Shown: positions 22,723 to 32,287 of the stretch, in pieces
Numbering within the stretch: the stretch's first letter is position 1
Layout: each line of letters starts with the position of its first letter
Source: Candidatus Mediterraneibacter merdipullorum
Lineage (GTDB): Bacteria; Bacillota; Clostridia; Lachnospirales; Lachnospiraceae
Assembly: GCA_019117125.1 (NCBI GenBank)
Contig: DXAL01000003.1
Span: 1-32,287, forward strand
DNA: 32,287 nt
Direction of reading: 5' to 3'
Position numbers and translations under genes: made by a program
Notes under the pieces: model-generated
Database searches by the model: none
Seen by the model: only the letters and a program-made list of their open reading frames with translations
Told to the model about the DNA's origin: nothing

Positions 22723-22749
22723 AGAGAGCTTTATATAGCTCTCTTTTTG
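22723..22749 (+). terminator. Intrinsic terminator between HMA and ATPase genes
   Basis: AGAGAGCT pairs perfectly with AGCTCTCT (6-base loop) and is followed by TTTTTG. Confidence 0.7.
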
Positions 22750-22755
22750 AAAATC

Positions 22756-22782
22756 AATAATTCAATAATTATTTAATCATTT
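22756..22782. promoter_or_regulatory. ArsR operator 2, before the P-type ATPase
   Basis: TTCAATAATTATTTAAT (22761-22777) matches TTAAATAATTGCTTAAT of operator 1 (22434-22450) at 14 of 17 positions, and lies 20-40 bases before the ATPase start. A repeated operator fits binding by the same ArsR repressor. Confidence 0.6.
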
Positions 22783-22802
22783 AAGATAAAAAGGTGATGA
22801 AC

Positions 22803-24704
22803 ATGAATAGGAAACAGAAAAAAATGCTCGTCCGCATCCTGCTCTCGGCAGCGATGCTGGTCGGATTCCACTTCCTTCCGGTGACCGGGCTGACCCGCTT
22901 TGTGCTTTATCTCGTTCCATATCTGCTGGTCGGCTACGACATCCTGCTCAAGGCGCTGAAAGGCATCCGGAACCGCCAGCCTTTTGACGAGTGCCTGCTG
23001 ATGGCTGCCGCCACCGTCGGAGCCATCGCGCTTGCGATTTACAGTGAAGTGACCGGGCGGGGGACCGGAGACTATGTGGAAGCGGTCGCCGTCATGCTCT
23101 TTTATCAGGTGGGTGAGTGGTTCCAGAGTTATGCGGTGGGAAAAAGCCGCAGGAATATCAGCGACCTGATGGATATCCGTCCGGACTATGCCAACGTGGA
23201 AAGAGACGGGAAACTGGAGCAGGTGGACCCGGATGAAGTGGAAGTCGGCTCGGAGATTATCGTGCAGCCGGGTGAGAAAGTGCCCATCGACGGCGTTATT
23301 GTATCCGGCACATCCACGCTCAATACGAGCGCGCTGACCGGGGAGAGTCTGCCGCGGGATGCGGGCGAGGGTGATGAGATTATCAGCGGATGCATCAATA
23401 TGACCGGCGTCCTGAAGATAAAGACGACAAAAGAATTCGGGGATTCCACGGTCTCCAGGATACTCGACCTGGTGGAGAATGCCAGTTCCAGGAAATCAAA
23501 GTCTGAGGCATTTATCAGCAGATTTGCAAGGATATACACCCCGGCGGTCGTCTACAGCGCAATCGCTTTGGCGGTCCTGCCGCCTCTGGTGCGGATGTTC
23601 GGCATGGGGCTTGCGGCGGAGTGGGGGACCTGGATTTACCGGGCGCTGACATTCCTTGTGATTAGCTGTCCCTGTGCACTTGTCATCAGCATCCCCTTGA
23701 GTTTCTTCGCCGGCATCGGCGGCGCCAGCAATGCCGGCGTGCTGGTGAAGGGTTCCAACTATCTGGAAGTATTGTCACAGACAAGATATGTGGTATTCGA
23801 TAAGACCGGTACGCTGACCCAGGGCGTGTTCGAGGTAAATGCGGTCCACCACAACAAATTGGAAGAAGAACGACTGCTGGAGTACGCGGCTCTGGCGGAG
23901 AGCGCGTCCTCCCATCCCATCAGCAGGAGCCTTCAGAGAGCCTGCGGAAAAGAGCCGGACCGCAGCCGCGTCACAGACATCGAGGAAATCAGCGGAAACG
24001 GTGTGACAGCAACGGTAGACGGCATCCGCGTGGCAGCGGGCAATGCGAAGCTGATGCAGAGGCTGGGCGTGGAGTGGATTGACTGCCATCACGCCGGGAC
24101 CATCATCCATATGGCACTCGACGGAGAGTATGCAGGACACATCGTCATCTCTGACGTCGAGAAGCCGCATGCAAAGGAAGCGGTCCGGGCGCTGAAGAAA
24201 GCCGGTGTGGAGAAGACGGTGATGCTCACAGGGGACTCCCGGAAAGTGGCGGAGCACGTGGCATCCGACCTGGGCATTGACGAAGTCCATGCCGAACTTC
24301 TGCCGGCAGACAAAGTGGCGAAAGTAGAAGAACTGCTCCAGCAAAAGCCGGAGAAGGCGAAGCTGGCATTTGTCGGAGACGGCATCAATGATGCGCCGGT
24401 CCTCTCGCGTGCCGATATCGGCATCGCCATGGGAGCCATGGGATCGGATGCGGCGATCGAGGCGGCGGATATCGTCCTGATGGACGATGACCCGATGAAG
24501 ATAGCAAAGGCGATACGGATATCCAGGAAATGCCTCCGCATCGTGTATGAGAATATCTGGTTTGCCATCGGTATCAAGCTCATCTGTCTCGCGCTCGGCG
24601 CGGTCGGCATCGCCAATATGTGGCTTGCTATCTTCGCGGATGTGGGCGTGATGATCATTGCGGTGCTCAATGCGGTACGGGCGCTGTTCGTGAAGAAACT
24701 GTAG
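22803..24704 (+). CDS. P1B-type heavy-metal ATPase (Zn/Cd/Pb, ZntA/CadA-like)
   Basis: ATG 22803 follows AAGGTG at 6 bases; GTG 22794 and ATG 22797 are in frame but overlap the site. About 633 residues. Key parts are the actuator loop 'TGESLPRD', the membrane metal site C289-P-C291 in 'VISCPCALVISIP', the phosphorylation site D333-KTGTLT, 'ASSHPIS' (HP locus), 'MLTGDSRK' and 'FVGDGINDAPVLSRADIGIA'. The last helix has Asp in 'IFADVGVMII', typical of the Zn/Cd/Pb group. There is no N-terminal HMA domain; the separate 72-residue protein upstream probably fills that role. Exports divalent soft metals across the membrane. Confidence 0.92.
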   Translation: MNRKQKKMLVRILLSAAMLVGFHFLPVTGLTRFVLYLVPYLLVGYDILLKALKGIRNRQPFDECLLMAAATVGAIALAIYSEVTGRGTGDYVEAVAVMLFYQVGEWFQSYAVGKSRRNISDLMDIRPDYANVERDGKLEQVDPDEVEVGSEIIVQPGEKVPIDGVIVSGTSTLNTSALTGESLPRDAGEGDEIISGCINMTGVLKIKTTKEFGDSTVSRILDLVENASSRKSKSEAFISRFARIYTPAVVYSAIALAVLPPLVRMFGMGLAAEWGTWIYRALTFLVISCPCALVISIPLSFFAGIGGASNAGVLVKGSNYLEVLSQTRYVVFDKTGTLTQGVFEVNAVHHNKLEEERLLEYAALAESASSHPISRSLQRACGKEPDRSRVTDIEEISGNGVTATVDGIRVAAGNAKLMQRLGVEWIDCHHAGTIIHMALDGEYAGHIVISDVEKPHAKEAVRALKKAGVEKTVMLTGDSRKVAEHVASDLGIDEVHAELLPADKVAKVEELLQQKPEKAKLAFVGDGINDAPVLSRADIGIAMGAMGSDAAIEAADIVLMDDDPMKIAKAIRISRKCLRIVYENIWFAIGIKLICLALGAVGIANMWLAIFADVGVMIIAVLNAVRALFVKKL

Positions 24705-24706
24705 CG

Positions 24707-24743
24707 TCAGTGCACAAGGGGCGTGTTGCCCCTTGTACACTGA
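24707..24743. repeat. 16-bp inverted repeat without T-run
   Basis: TCAGTGCACAAGGGGC pairs with GCCCCTTGTACACTGA (15 of 16) around GTGTT. It follows the ATPase stop at once. Lacking a T-run, it is not a typical terminator; it could be an mRNA 3' hairpin or the end of a lost element, given the shortened gene that follows. Confidence 0.6.
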
Positions 24744-24782
24744 TGCCAAGTAAGAATAAAGAAAAAAAGATTCCACGGGATC

Positions 24783-25442
24783 ATGACAAAGTATACGGTT
24801 GAAGAATCCGGTGATTTCCGTAAAAGAGAAGAGGGAGTTTTTGACGGGGATCAGTGTATTTTCATGGCGCCTCCGGCGCGGATGGTCCCGGAACTGATGT
24901 CGGCTCTCTTTGAGTGGATGGAACAGGAAAAAAACACGGTGCACCCGCTGATACTGGCTTCTGTTTTTCATTATGAATTTGTTTTTATCCATCCTTTTAC
25001 GGATGGGAACGGGCGAATGGCACGGCTGTGGCACACGGCGATGCTTGCGAAATGGAAACCGGTTTTTGCTTTTATCCCGGTTGAAAGCCAGATTGAAAAA
25101 TTTCAGGAAGAATACTACCGGACGATCTCGGGGTGTCATAAAGCCGGTAATTCAGATTTGTTTATTGAATTCATGCTGAAACAGATCGATGCTGCCCTGG
25201 ATGACGTTTCAAGGCAGGCGGCTGAGGATGACGAACGGGTGACAGAGTATATGAAAAAAATGCTGTCAGTAATGGAATACGGCGTGCCATATACATCAAA
25301 GGCGATCATGGATAAACTTGGACTGAAGTCAAAAGAGACTTTCAGAAAAAATTATCTGAACCCGGCGATGGAGATGCATATGGTGGAAATGACCATACCG
25401 GATAAACCGAGAAGCAGAAATCAGAGATATGTTAGAATATAG
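24783..25442 (+). CDS. Fic-family protein lacking the usual N-terminus
   Basis: The 219 residues carry the full Fic active-site motif HPFTDGNGRMAR (residues 70-81), with the flap region 'FMAPPARMVPELM' upstream. The C-terminal winged-helix-like part is 'AIMDKLGLKSKETFRKNYLN'. Fic enzymes transfer AMP or other phosphate-containing groups to proteins. Related clostridial proteins are about 330-370 residues; here the sequence starts inside the core ('TKYTVEESGDFRKREEGVF'), and the N-terminal part with the inhibitory helix is absent. No convincing ribosome site precedes ATG 24783. Either a truncated pseudogene or, if translated, an uninhibited short Fic. Confidence 0.7.
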   Translation: MTKYTVEESGDFRKREEGVFDGDQCIFMAPPARMVPELMSALFEWMEQEKNTVHPLILASVFHYEFVFIHPFTDGNGRMARLWHTAMLAKWKPVFAFIPVESQIEKFQEEYYRTISGCHKAGNSDLFIEFMLKQIDAALDDVSRQAAEDDERVTEYMKKMLSVMEYGVPYTSKAIMDKLGLKSKETFRKNYLNPAMEMHMVEMTIPDKPRSRNQRYVRI

Positions 25443-25545
25443 GGAAAAGACAGAGAGAAAAAAAGCACAGCAGTGCTGATTTATCACATCCCAAACTGCG
25501 TTACAGACCCGTTACAGAAAATGGCTGTGAAAACCGGCAACCCCC

Positions 25546-25574
25546 TTGACGAATCCCCGGTTTCTCTATATAAT
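25546..25574 (+). promoter_or_regulatory. Promoter of the T-box-ileS transcription unit
   Basis: TTGACG 25546-25551, 17 bases, TATAAT 25569-25574. The start would be near 25581, just upstream of the T-box stem I. Confidence 0.8.
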
Positions 25575-25584
25575 AGCATGTGCA

Positions 25585-25870
25585 TAAAGTCCAAAAGCAA
25601 AGGCTGTGACGGAGACAGTAGGTCCTACCCGAACATCCCAGCGAGCCGGGGGATGGTGCGAGCCCGGCATCAGTAGAGTATTACCGAAGATCACTCCCGA
25701 GCTGCAGTCCCGAAGGGGCGTCGGATATGCACGGCGAGAGTAGGGGCTGACGTGAGTTCCCGCGTTAGGGGAATCCGTATGAAAGGCGCATATGCGCCGG
25801 AGTATGCAGTAACAGGTGGTTGAAACGAGAGAGATGGCTTTCGTCCTTTTACGGACGGAAGCCTTTTTTT
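25585..25870 (+). ncRNA. Isoleucine T-box leader
   Basis: Stem I features are present: GTGACGGAGACAGTAGG, the distal loops AGCGA and GGATGGTGCGA, and the 3' strand GAAGATCACTCCCGAGC. There ATC (25690-25692) sits in the specifier position, an Ile codon matching the ileS gene downstream. The T-box loop AGGTGGTTGAAACGAG carries TGGT (25817-25820), complementary to the ACCA end of tRNA-Ile; its 3' half departs from the usual GGTACCGCG. The terminator is GGCTTTCGTCC / GGACGGAAGCC (25836-25863) plus a T-run. Uncharged tRNA-Ile would favour the antiterminator and raise ileS expression. Confidence 0.9.
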
Positions 25871-25898
25871 CTGCCGGTTTGGAAAAGTATCATATTCA

Positions 25899-26040
25899 GA
25901 GGCTGAGTGAACTATGCATCCGTTGCGGACGCGCTTTCGCTCGGGCCGTAACGCAGCGGACACATAAGGCTGCAAAGAACGCAGCCTAAGTGCCGGCGTT
26001 ACTCTACGGTCCTTAACGAATACATAGTTCACTCAATCTC
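25899..26040 (+). repeat. Structured repeat element, copy A (142 bp)
   Basis: The outer arms 25899-25916 and 26023-26040 pair over 18 bases (inner 13 perfect, TGAGTGAACTATG). Inside, 26 bases from each edge, lies a 90-bp core (25925-26014). It has an AACGC/GCGTT stem and an apical hairpin GGCTGC-AAAGAAC-GCAGCC. The core is 80% identical, ungapped, to the reverse complement of copy B. It lies in the transcribed leader between the T-box terminator and ileS. I do not recognise the family. Confidence 0.8.
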
Positions 26041-26172
26041 ATCCAATCCGCTACGGTTTCCAAACAGGCAGGAAAAAAGGGCTTCCACATTCCGTGAAAG
26101 ACGGAAAGTGCTCTGTTATCAGGAACAGAAGACCCCGCCTCTCCCCGTTTTGAATGAAGTTCCGTTCTGGAG
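26041..26172. other. Spacer between the two structured repeats
   Basis: It holds no gene. Its first 60-70 bases resemble, in inverted orientation, the T-box terminator region 25836-25885: TTTCCAAAC, GGCAGGAAAAAA and GGGCTTCC mirror GGAAGCC-T7-CTGCCGGTTTGGAAA. A small hairpin CTGTT/AACAG follows near 26112-26127. Confidence 0.5.
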
Positions 26173-26314
26173 CGGCCCTGCGCGGCGATGTGTCGACGAA
26201 GGACCGTAAAAGAACGCCGGCACTTAAAGCGCGTATTTTGCGCTTTTATGTGTCCGCTGCGTTCTGTCCCGAGCGAGAGCGTGTCCGCCGGCGATATATC
26301 GCCGCGCAGGACCG
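26173..26314 (-). repeat. Structured repeat element, copy B (142 bp, inverted)
   Basis: It has the same 142-bp length and 26-base margins as copy A, in opposite orientation. The outer arms 26177-26189 and 26298-26310 are a perfect 13-bp pair (CCTGCGCGGCGAT), extended to 23 bases with three G-U or mismatch positions. The outer arm sequence is unrelated to that of copy A although the core (26199-26288) is conserved. The apical hairpin is AAGCGC-AAAATAC-GCGCTT (element orientation), differing from copy A by compensatory changes. It ends about 8 bases before the ileS ribosome site. Confidence 0.8.
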
Positions 26315-26335
26315 GAGACAGAAAGGAAGTTAGAA

Positions 26336-29515
<3,180 letters not shown>

Positions 29516-29519
29516 AACA

Positions 29520-31994
29520 ATGTTCAGCAAAAGATTTGAGAAAGAAACATTCAAGCAGACGGTAAAGGACAATGTCAGAAACCTTTACAGAAAAACAATC
29601 GAGGAAGCGACTGAGCAGCAGGTATTCCAGGCGGTTTCTTATGCAGTAAAAGATGTTATCTTTGACGACTGGTTTGCAACTCAGAAAGCATATGATGAGG
29701 CGGACGCAAAGACAGTTTATTATATGTCCATGGAGTTCCTGATGGGGCGCGCGCTTGGAAATAACCTTATCAATATGACGGTATACAAGGAAGTAAAGGA
29801 GGCTCTCGACGAACTGGGACTTGATCTGAACGTGATCGAGGATCAGGAGCCGGATGCAGCGCTCGGAAACGGCGGTCTGGGAAGACTTGCAGCATGTTTC
29901 CTCGATTCACTAGCAACCCTGAATTATCCGGCATACGGCTGCGGCATCCGTTATCGCTACGGCATGTTCAAACAGAAGATTGAGAACGGATACCAGAAAG
30001 AGGTCCCGGACGACTGGTTAAGAGAGGGAAATCCGTTTGAGCTTCGCAGAGAAGAGTATGCGAAAGAAGTCCGTTTCGGCGGAAATATCCGTTTTGAGAA
30101 AGATCCTGCAACGGGAAAAGATATCTTTATCCAGGAAAATTATGAGTCCGTTCTCGCGATTCCCTATGATATGCCGATCGTAGGATACGGCAATCACGTG
30201 GTAAATACGCTGCGTGTATGGGATGCCAAGGCGATCACGGACTTTAAGCTGGATGAGTTTGACAGGGGTAATTATCACAAGGCAGTGGAGCAGGAGAATC
30301 TTGCAAAACTTATCGTCGATGTACTCTATCCGAATGATAACCATTATTCAGGAAAAGAGCTTCGTCTGAAACAGCAGTATTTCTTCATCTCTGCGAGCCT
30401 TCAGGCGCTGATCGCAAAATACAAAAAGAAACACAGCGATATTCGCAAGCTGTATGAAAAAGTAGTCATCCAGATGAACGATACTCACCCGACGGTGGCA
30501 GTTCCGGAGCTGATGAGGCTGCTCATTGATGAAGAGGGGCTGACATGGGAAGAGGCATGGGATGTGACCACAAAGACCTGTGCGTACACGAACCATACGA
30601 TCATGGCAGAGGCTCTTGAGAAATGGCCGATCGACCTGTTCTCACGTCTCCTGCCGCGTATCTACCAGATCGTTCAGGAGATCGACCGCCGGTTCCTTAT
30701 CAAAGTCCGCGAGATGTATCCGGGCAACGAGGATAAAGTGAAAAAGATGGCGATCCTCATGGACGGCCAGGTGCGCATGGCAAATATGGCGATCATTGCA
30801 GGATTCTCTGTAAACGGTGTGGCGAAGCTTCACACGGAAATCCTGAAACATCAGGAGCTGAAAGACTTCTATGAGATGATGCCGGAGAAGTTCAATAATA
30901 AGACAAACGGTATCACACAGACACGTTTCCTTGCACATGGAAATCCGCTGCTCGCTGACTGGATCACAGATAAGATCGGAGACGGATGGATCACCGACCT
31001 TTCCCAGATCGCGAAGCTGAAACCATATGTAGATGATGACAGTGCAAGACGCGAGTTTATGGAGATCAAGTATAAGAACAAAGTCCGCCTTGCGAAATAT
31101 ATCAAAGAGCACAACGGTATTGATGTTGACCCGCGCTCTATTTTCGATGTGCAGGTAAAACGTCTGCATGAGTATAAACGTCAGTTCCTCAACATCCTGC
31201 ATATCATGTATCTGTACAATCAGATCAAAGAGCACCCGGAGATGAGCTTCTATCCGAGAACATTTATCTTCGGCGCGAAAGCGGCAGCAGGATATTTAAG
31301 AGCCAAAGAGACGATCAAGCTGATCAATTCTGTGGCTGATGTGGTAAATAACGACCGCAGCATCAACGGAAAACTGAAAGTCGTGTTTATCGAAGACTAC
31401 CGCGTGTCCAACGCAGAGATCATTTTTGCGGCAGCAGATGTCAGCGAGCAGATATCCACAGCGTCTAAAGAGGCGTCAGGCACGGGTAACATGAAGTTCA
31501 TGCTGAACGGTGCTCCGACACTGGGAACAATGGACGGTGCGAACGTGGAGATCGTACAGGAAGTCGGCGAGGAGAATGCATTTATCTTCGGCCTGAGTTC
31601 GGAAGAAGTTATCAATTACGAGAACAACGGCGGCTACAATCCGCAGGATATCTACTTCAACGACTGGGAACTGAAACGTGTGGTAGACCAGCTTATGGAC
31701 GGTACTTATTCACACGGCGACCACAACATGTATAAGAACCTTTATAACTCACTTCTCAATACACAGTCTACGGACAAAGCGGATATGTATTTTATCCTGA
31801 AGGATTTCCGTTCCTACGCAGACACGCAGAAGAGAGTAGAAGAGGCTTACAGAGACCAGCAGAGATGGTCCAGGATGGCAATGATGCAGACGGCATGCAG
31901 CGGAAAGTTCTCATCTGACCGTACGATCGAGGAGTATGTAAATGATATCTGGCATCTTGAAAAAGTAGAGGTTCCGTCCGGAGAGGACGAATAG
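29520..31994 (+). CDS. glgP: Glycogen/starch/maltodextrin phosphorylase
   Basis: ATG 29520 follows AAGGAAGGAA, which lies within the end of ileS, and the stop-to-start gap is 4 bases; the frame open from 29475 runs inside ileS and is not a better start. The 824 residues match GT35 phosphorylases, which release glucose-1-phosphate from alpha-1,4-glucans using PLP. Seen are 'LGNGGLGRLAACFLDSLATL', 'YGIRY' as 'GCGIRYRYGMF', 'NDTHPTVAVPELMR', 'VKRLHEYKRQFLNILH' and the PLP site 'EASGTGNMKFMLNGAPTLGT' with the lysine at about residue 659. The tight spacing implies translational coupling with ileS, so T-box control may reach glycogen breakdown. Confidence 0.94.
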   Translation: MFSKRFEKETFKQTVKDNVRNLYRKTIEEATEQQVFQAVSYAVKDVIFDDWFATQKAYDEADAKTVYYMSMEFLMGRALGNNLINMTVYKEVKEALDELGLDLNVIEDQEPDAALGNGGLGRLAACFLDSLATLNYPAYGCGIRYRYGMFKQKIENGYQKEVPDDWLREGNPFELRREEYAKEVRFGGNIRFEKDPATGKDIFIQENYESVLAIPYDMPIVGYGNHVVNTLRVWDAKAITDFKLDEFDRGNYHKAVEQENLAKLIVDVLYPNDNHYSGKELRLKQQYFFISASLQALIAKYKKKHSDIRKLYEKVVIQMNDTHPTVAVPELMRLLIDEEGLTWEEAWDVTTKTCAYTNHTIMAEALEKWPIDLFSRLLPRIYQIVQEIDRRFLIKVREMYPGNEDKVKKMAILMDGQVRMANMAIIAGFSVNGVAKLHTEILKHQELKDFYEMMPEKFNNKTNGITQTRFLAHGNPLLADWITDKIGDGWITDLSQIAKLKPYVDDDSARREFMEIKYKNKVRLAKYIKEHNGIDVDPRSIFDVQVKRLHEYKRQFLNILHIMYLYNQIKEHPEMSFYPRTFIFGAKAAAGYLRAKETIKLINSVADVVNNDRSINGKLKVVFIEDYRVSNAEIIFAAADVSEQISTASKEASGTGNMKFMLNGAPTLGTMDGANVEIVQEVGEENAFIFGLSSEEVINYENNGGYNPQDIYFNDWELKRVVDQLMDGTYSHGDHNMYKNLYNSLLNTQSTDKADMYFILKDFRSYADTQKRVEEAYRDQQRWSRMAMMQTACSGKFSSDRTIEEYVNDIWHLEKVEVPSGEDE

Positions 31995-32004
31995 GAGGTA
32001 TCTT

Positions 32005-32287
32005 ATGGATTACGGATACGATTATATATACGAATATAATTATGATTATCCCGTTAGTCATGGAAACGGAGGAGATGCGGCGGTCACTATACTGCTGACA
32101 GTCTATCTGGTCGTGCTTGCACTGATCCTCGCCTTTGCCCTGGCAAGTTATATCTTTCATTCGATCGGGCTGTACACCATCGGTAAACGTATGGGAAGAG
32201 AGCACGCATGGCTTGCTTTCATTCCGTTTGCGAGAGATTATTTCCATGGTGAACTGGCCGGCGAGATTCCGTTGAAGAATAAGAGTA
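32005..32287 (+). CDS. Tyr-rich small membrane protein, 3' end outside window
   Basis: ATG 32005 follows AGGAGG; the stop is beyond the window. The first 20 residues are rich in Tyr and Asp (DYGYDYIYEYNYDYP). One hydrophobic helix follows ('AAVTILLTVYLVVLALILAF') running into 'ALASYIFHSIGLYTIGKRMG' and 'AWLAFIPFARDYFHGELAGE', a pattern seen in uncharacterised membrane proteins of gut Clostridia. It lies 10 bases after glgP, in the same direction, so it is probably co-transcribed. Function unknown. Confidence 0.75.
   Translation, partial: MDYGYDYIYEYNYDYPVSHGNGGDAAVTILLTVYLVVLALILAFALASYIFHSIGLYTIGKRMGREHAWLAFIPFARDYFHGELAGEIPLKNKS

Noticed and set aside
23775-25139. 454-codon minus-strand frame across the P-type ATPase and fic genes
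   Set aside because: It spans two plus-strand genes with clear motifs; the His/Arg-rich translation fits no family.
25904-26035. Copy A as a small transposon with 13-bp terminal repeats
   Set aside because: Copy B has wholly different outer arms, so they are not conserved transposon ends, and no target-site duplication or transposase was seen.

Overview
The window looks like chromosome from an anaerobic gut Bacillota, most likely Lachnospiraceae or a related Clostridia. This rests on strong AGGAGG-type ribosome sites, TTGACA-17-TATAAT promoters, a T-box in front of ileS, clostridial gene families and a backbone of roughly 50% GC. The genus is not determined. No rRNA, tRNA or CRISPR array was seen.

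Bases 1-4519 form an AT-richer, decayed accessory segment. It holds a 5'-cut SAM methyltransferase, an intact LCM-type methyltransferase, and an ABC transporter gene cut off after about 60 codons by a remnant of an IS110-family element. The remnant keeps its non-coding left end, where a bridge RNA would lie. Next come a MazF/PemK toxin gene whose last 30 codons look like a tyrosine-integrase C-terminus, and an ORF6N-domain gene broken by a nonsense codon and frameshifts. A macro-domain gene (4547-5083) marks the return to backbone sequence.

Bases 5166-16009 are one functional module. It has two MFS transporters on the minus strand, a GlpP-family RNA-binding antiterminator, and a plus-strand operon of SDR dehydrogenase, FGGY sugar kinase, ADPS/GlcD-like FAD oxidase, EtfB, EtfA and a BCCT transporter. 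Gene content matches the poorly understood E. coli ygc cluster (ygcP/Q/R/S/U/W/E). Two promoters, in front of the first MFS gene and the SDR operon, are each followed at once by near-identical leader RNA: a GTTAC...GTAAC repeat overlapping an intrinsic terminator. These are probable targets of the local GlpP-like protein, which would make this a self-contained antitermination regulon.

Bases 16049-20133 hold a YcxB-like membrane protein, an Rpn-nuclease remnant, and a split glutamate-synthase-like pair: rubredoxin fused to the FMN domain, then an FeS/FAD/NAD(P) small subunit. Bases 20339-24704 hold a D-Ala-D-Ala carboxypeptidase and a metal-efflux locus (ArsR repressor, HMA metallochaperone, P1B ATPase). 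That locus has overlapping divergent promoters and two copies of one operator. A shortened Fic gene follows.

Bases 25546-31994 hold a promoter, an isoleucine T-box (specifier ATC), ileS and, four bases later, glgP. Between the T-box terminator and ileS lie two inverted copies of a 142-bp structured element. Their 90-bp cores are 80% identical, and most differences are compensatory base-pair changes. I do not recognise this element. The window ends inside a Tyr-rich membrane protein gene.
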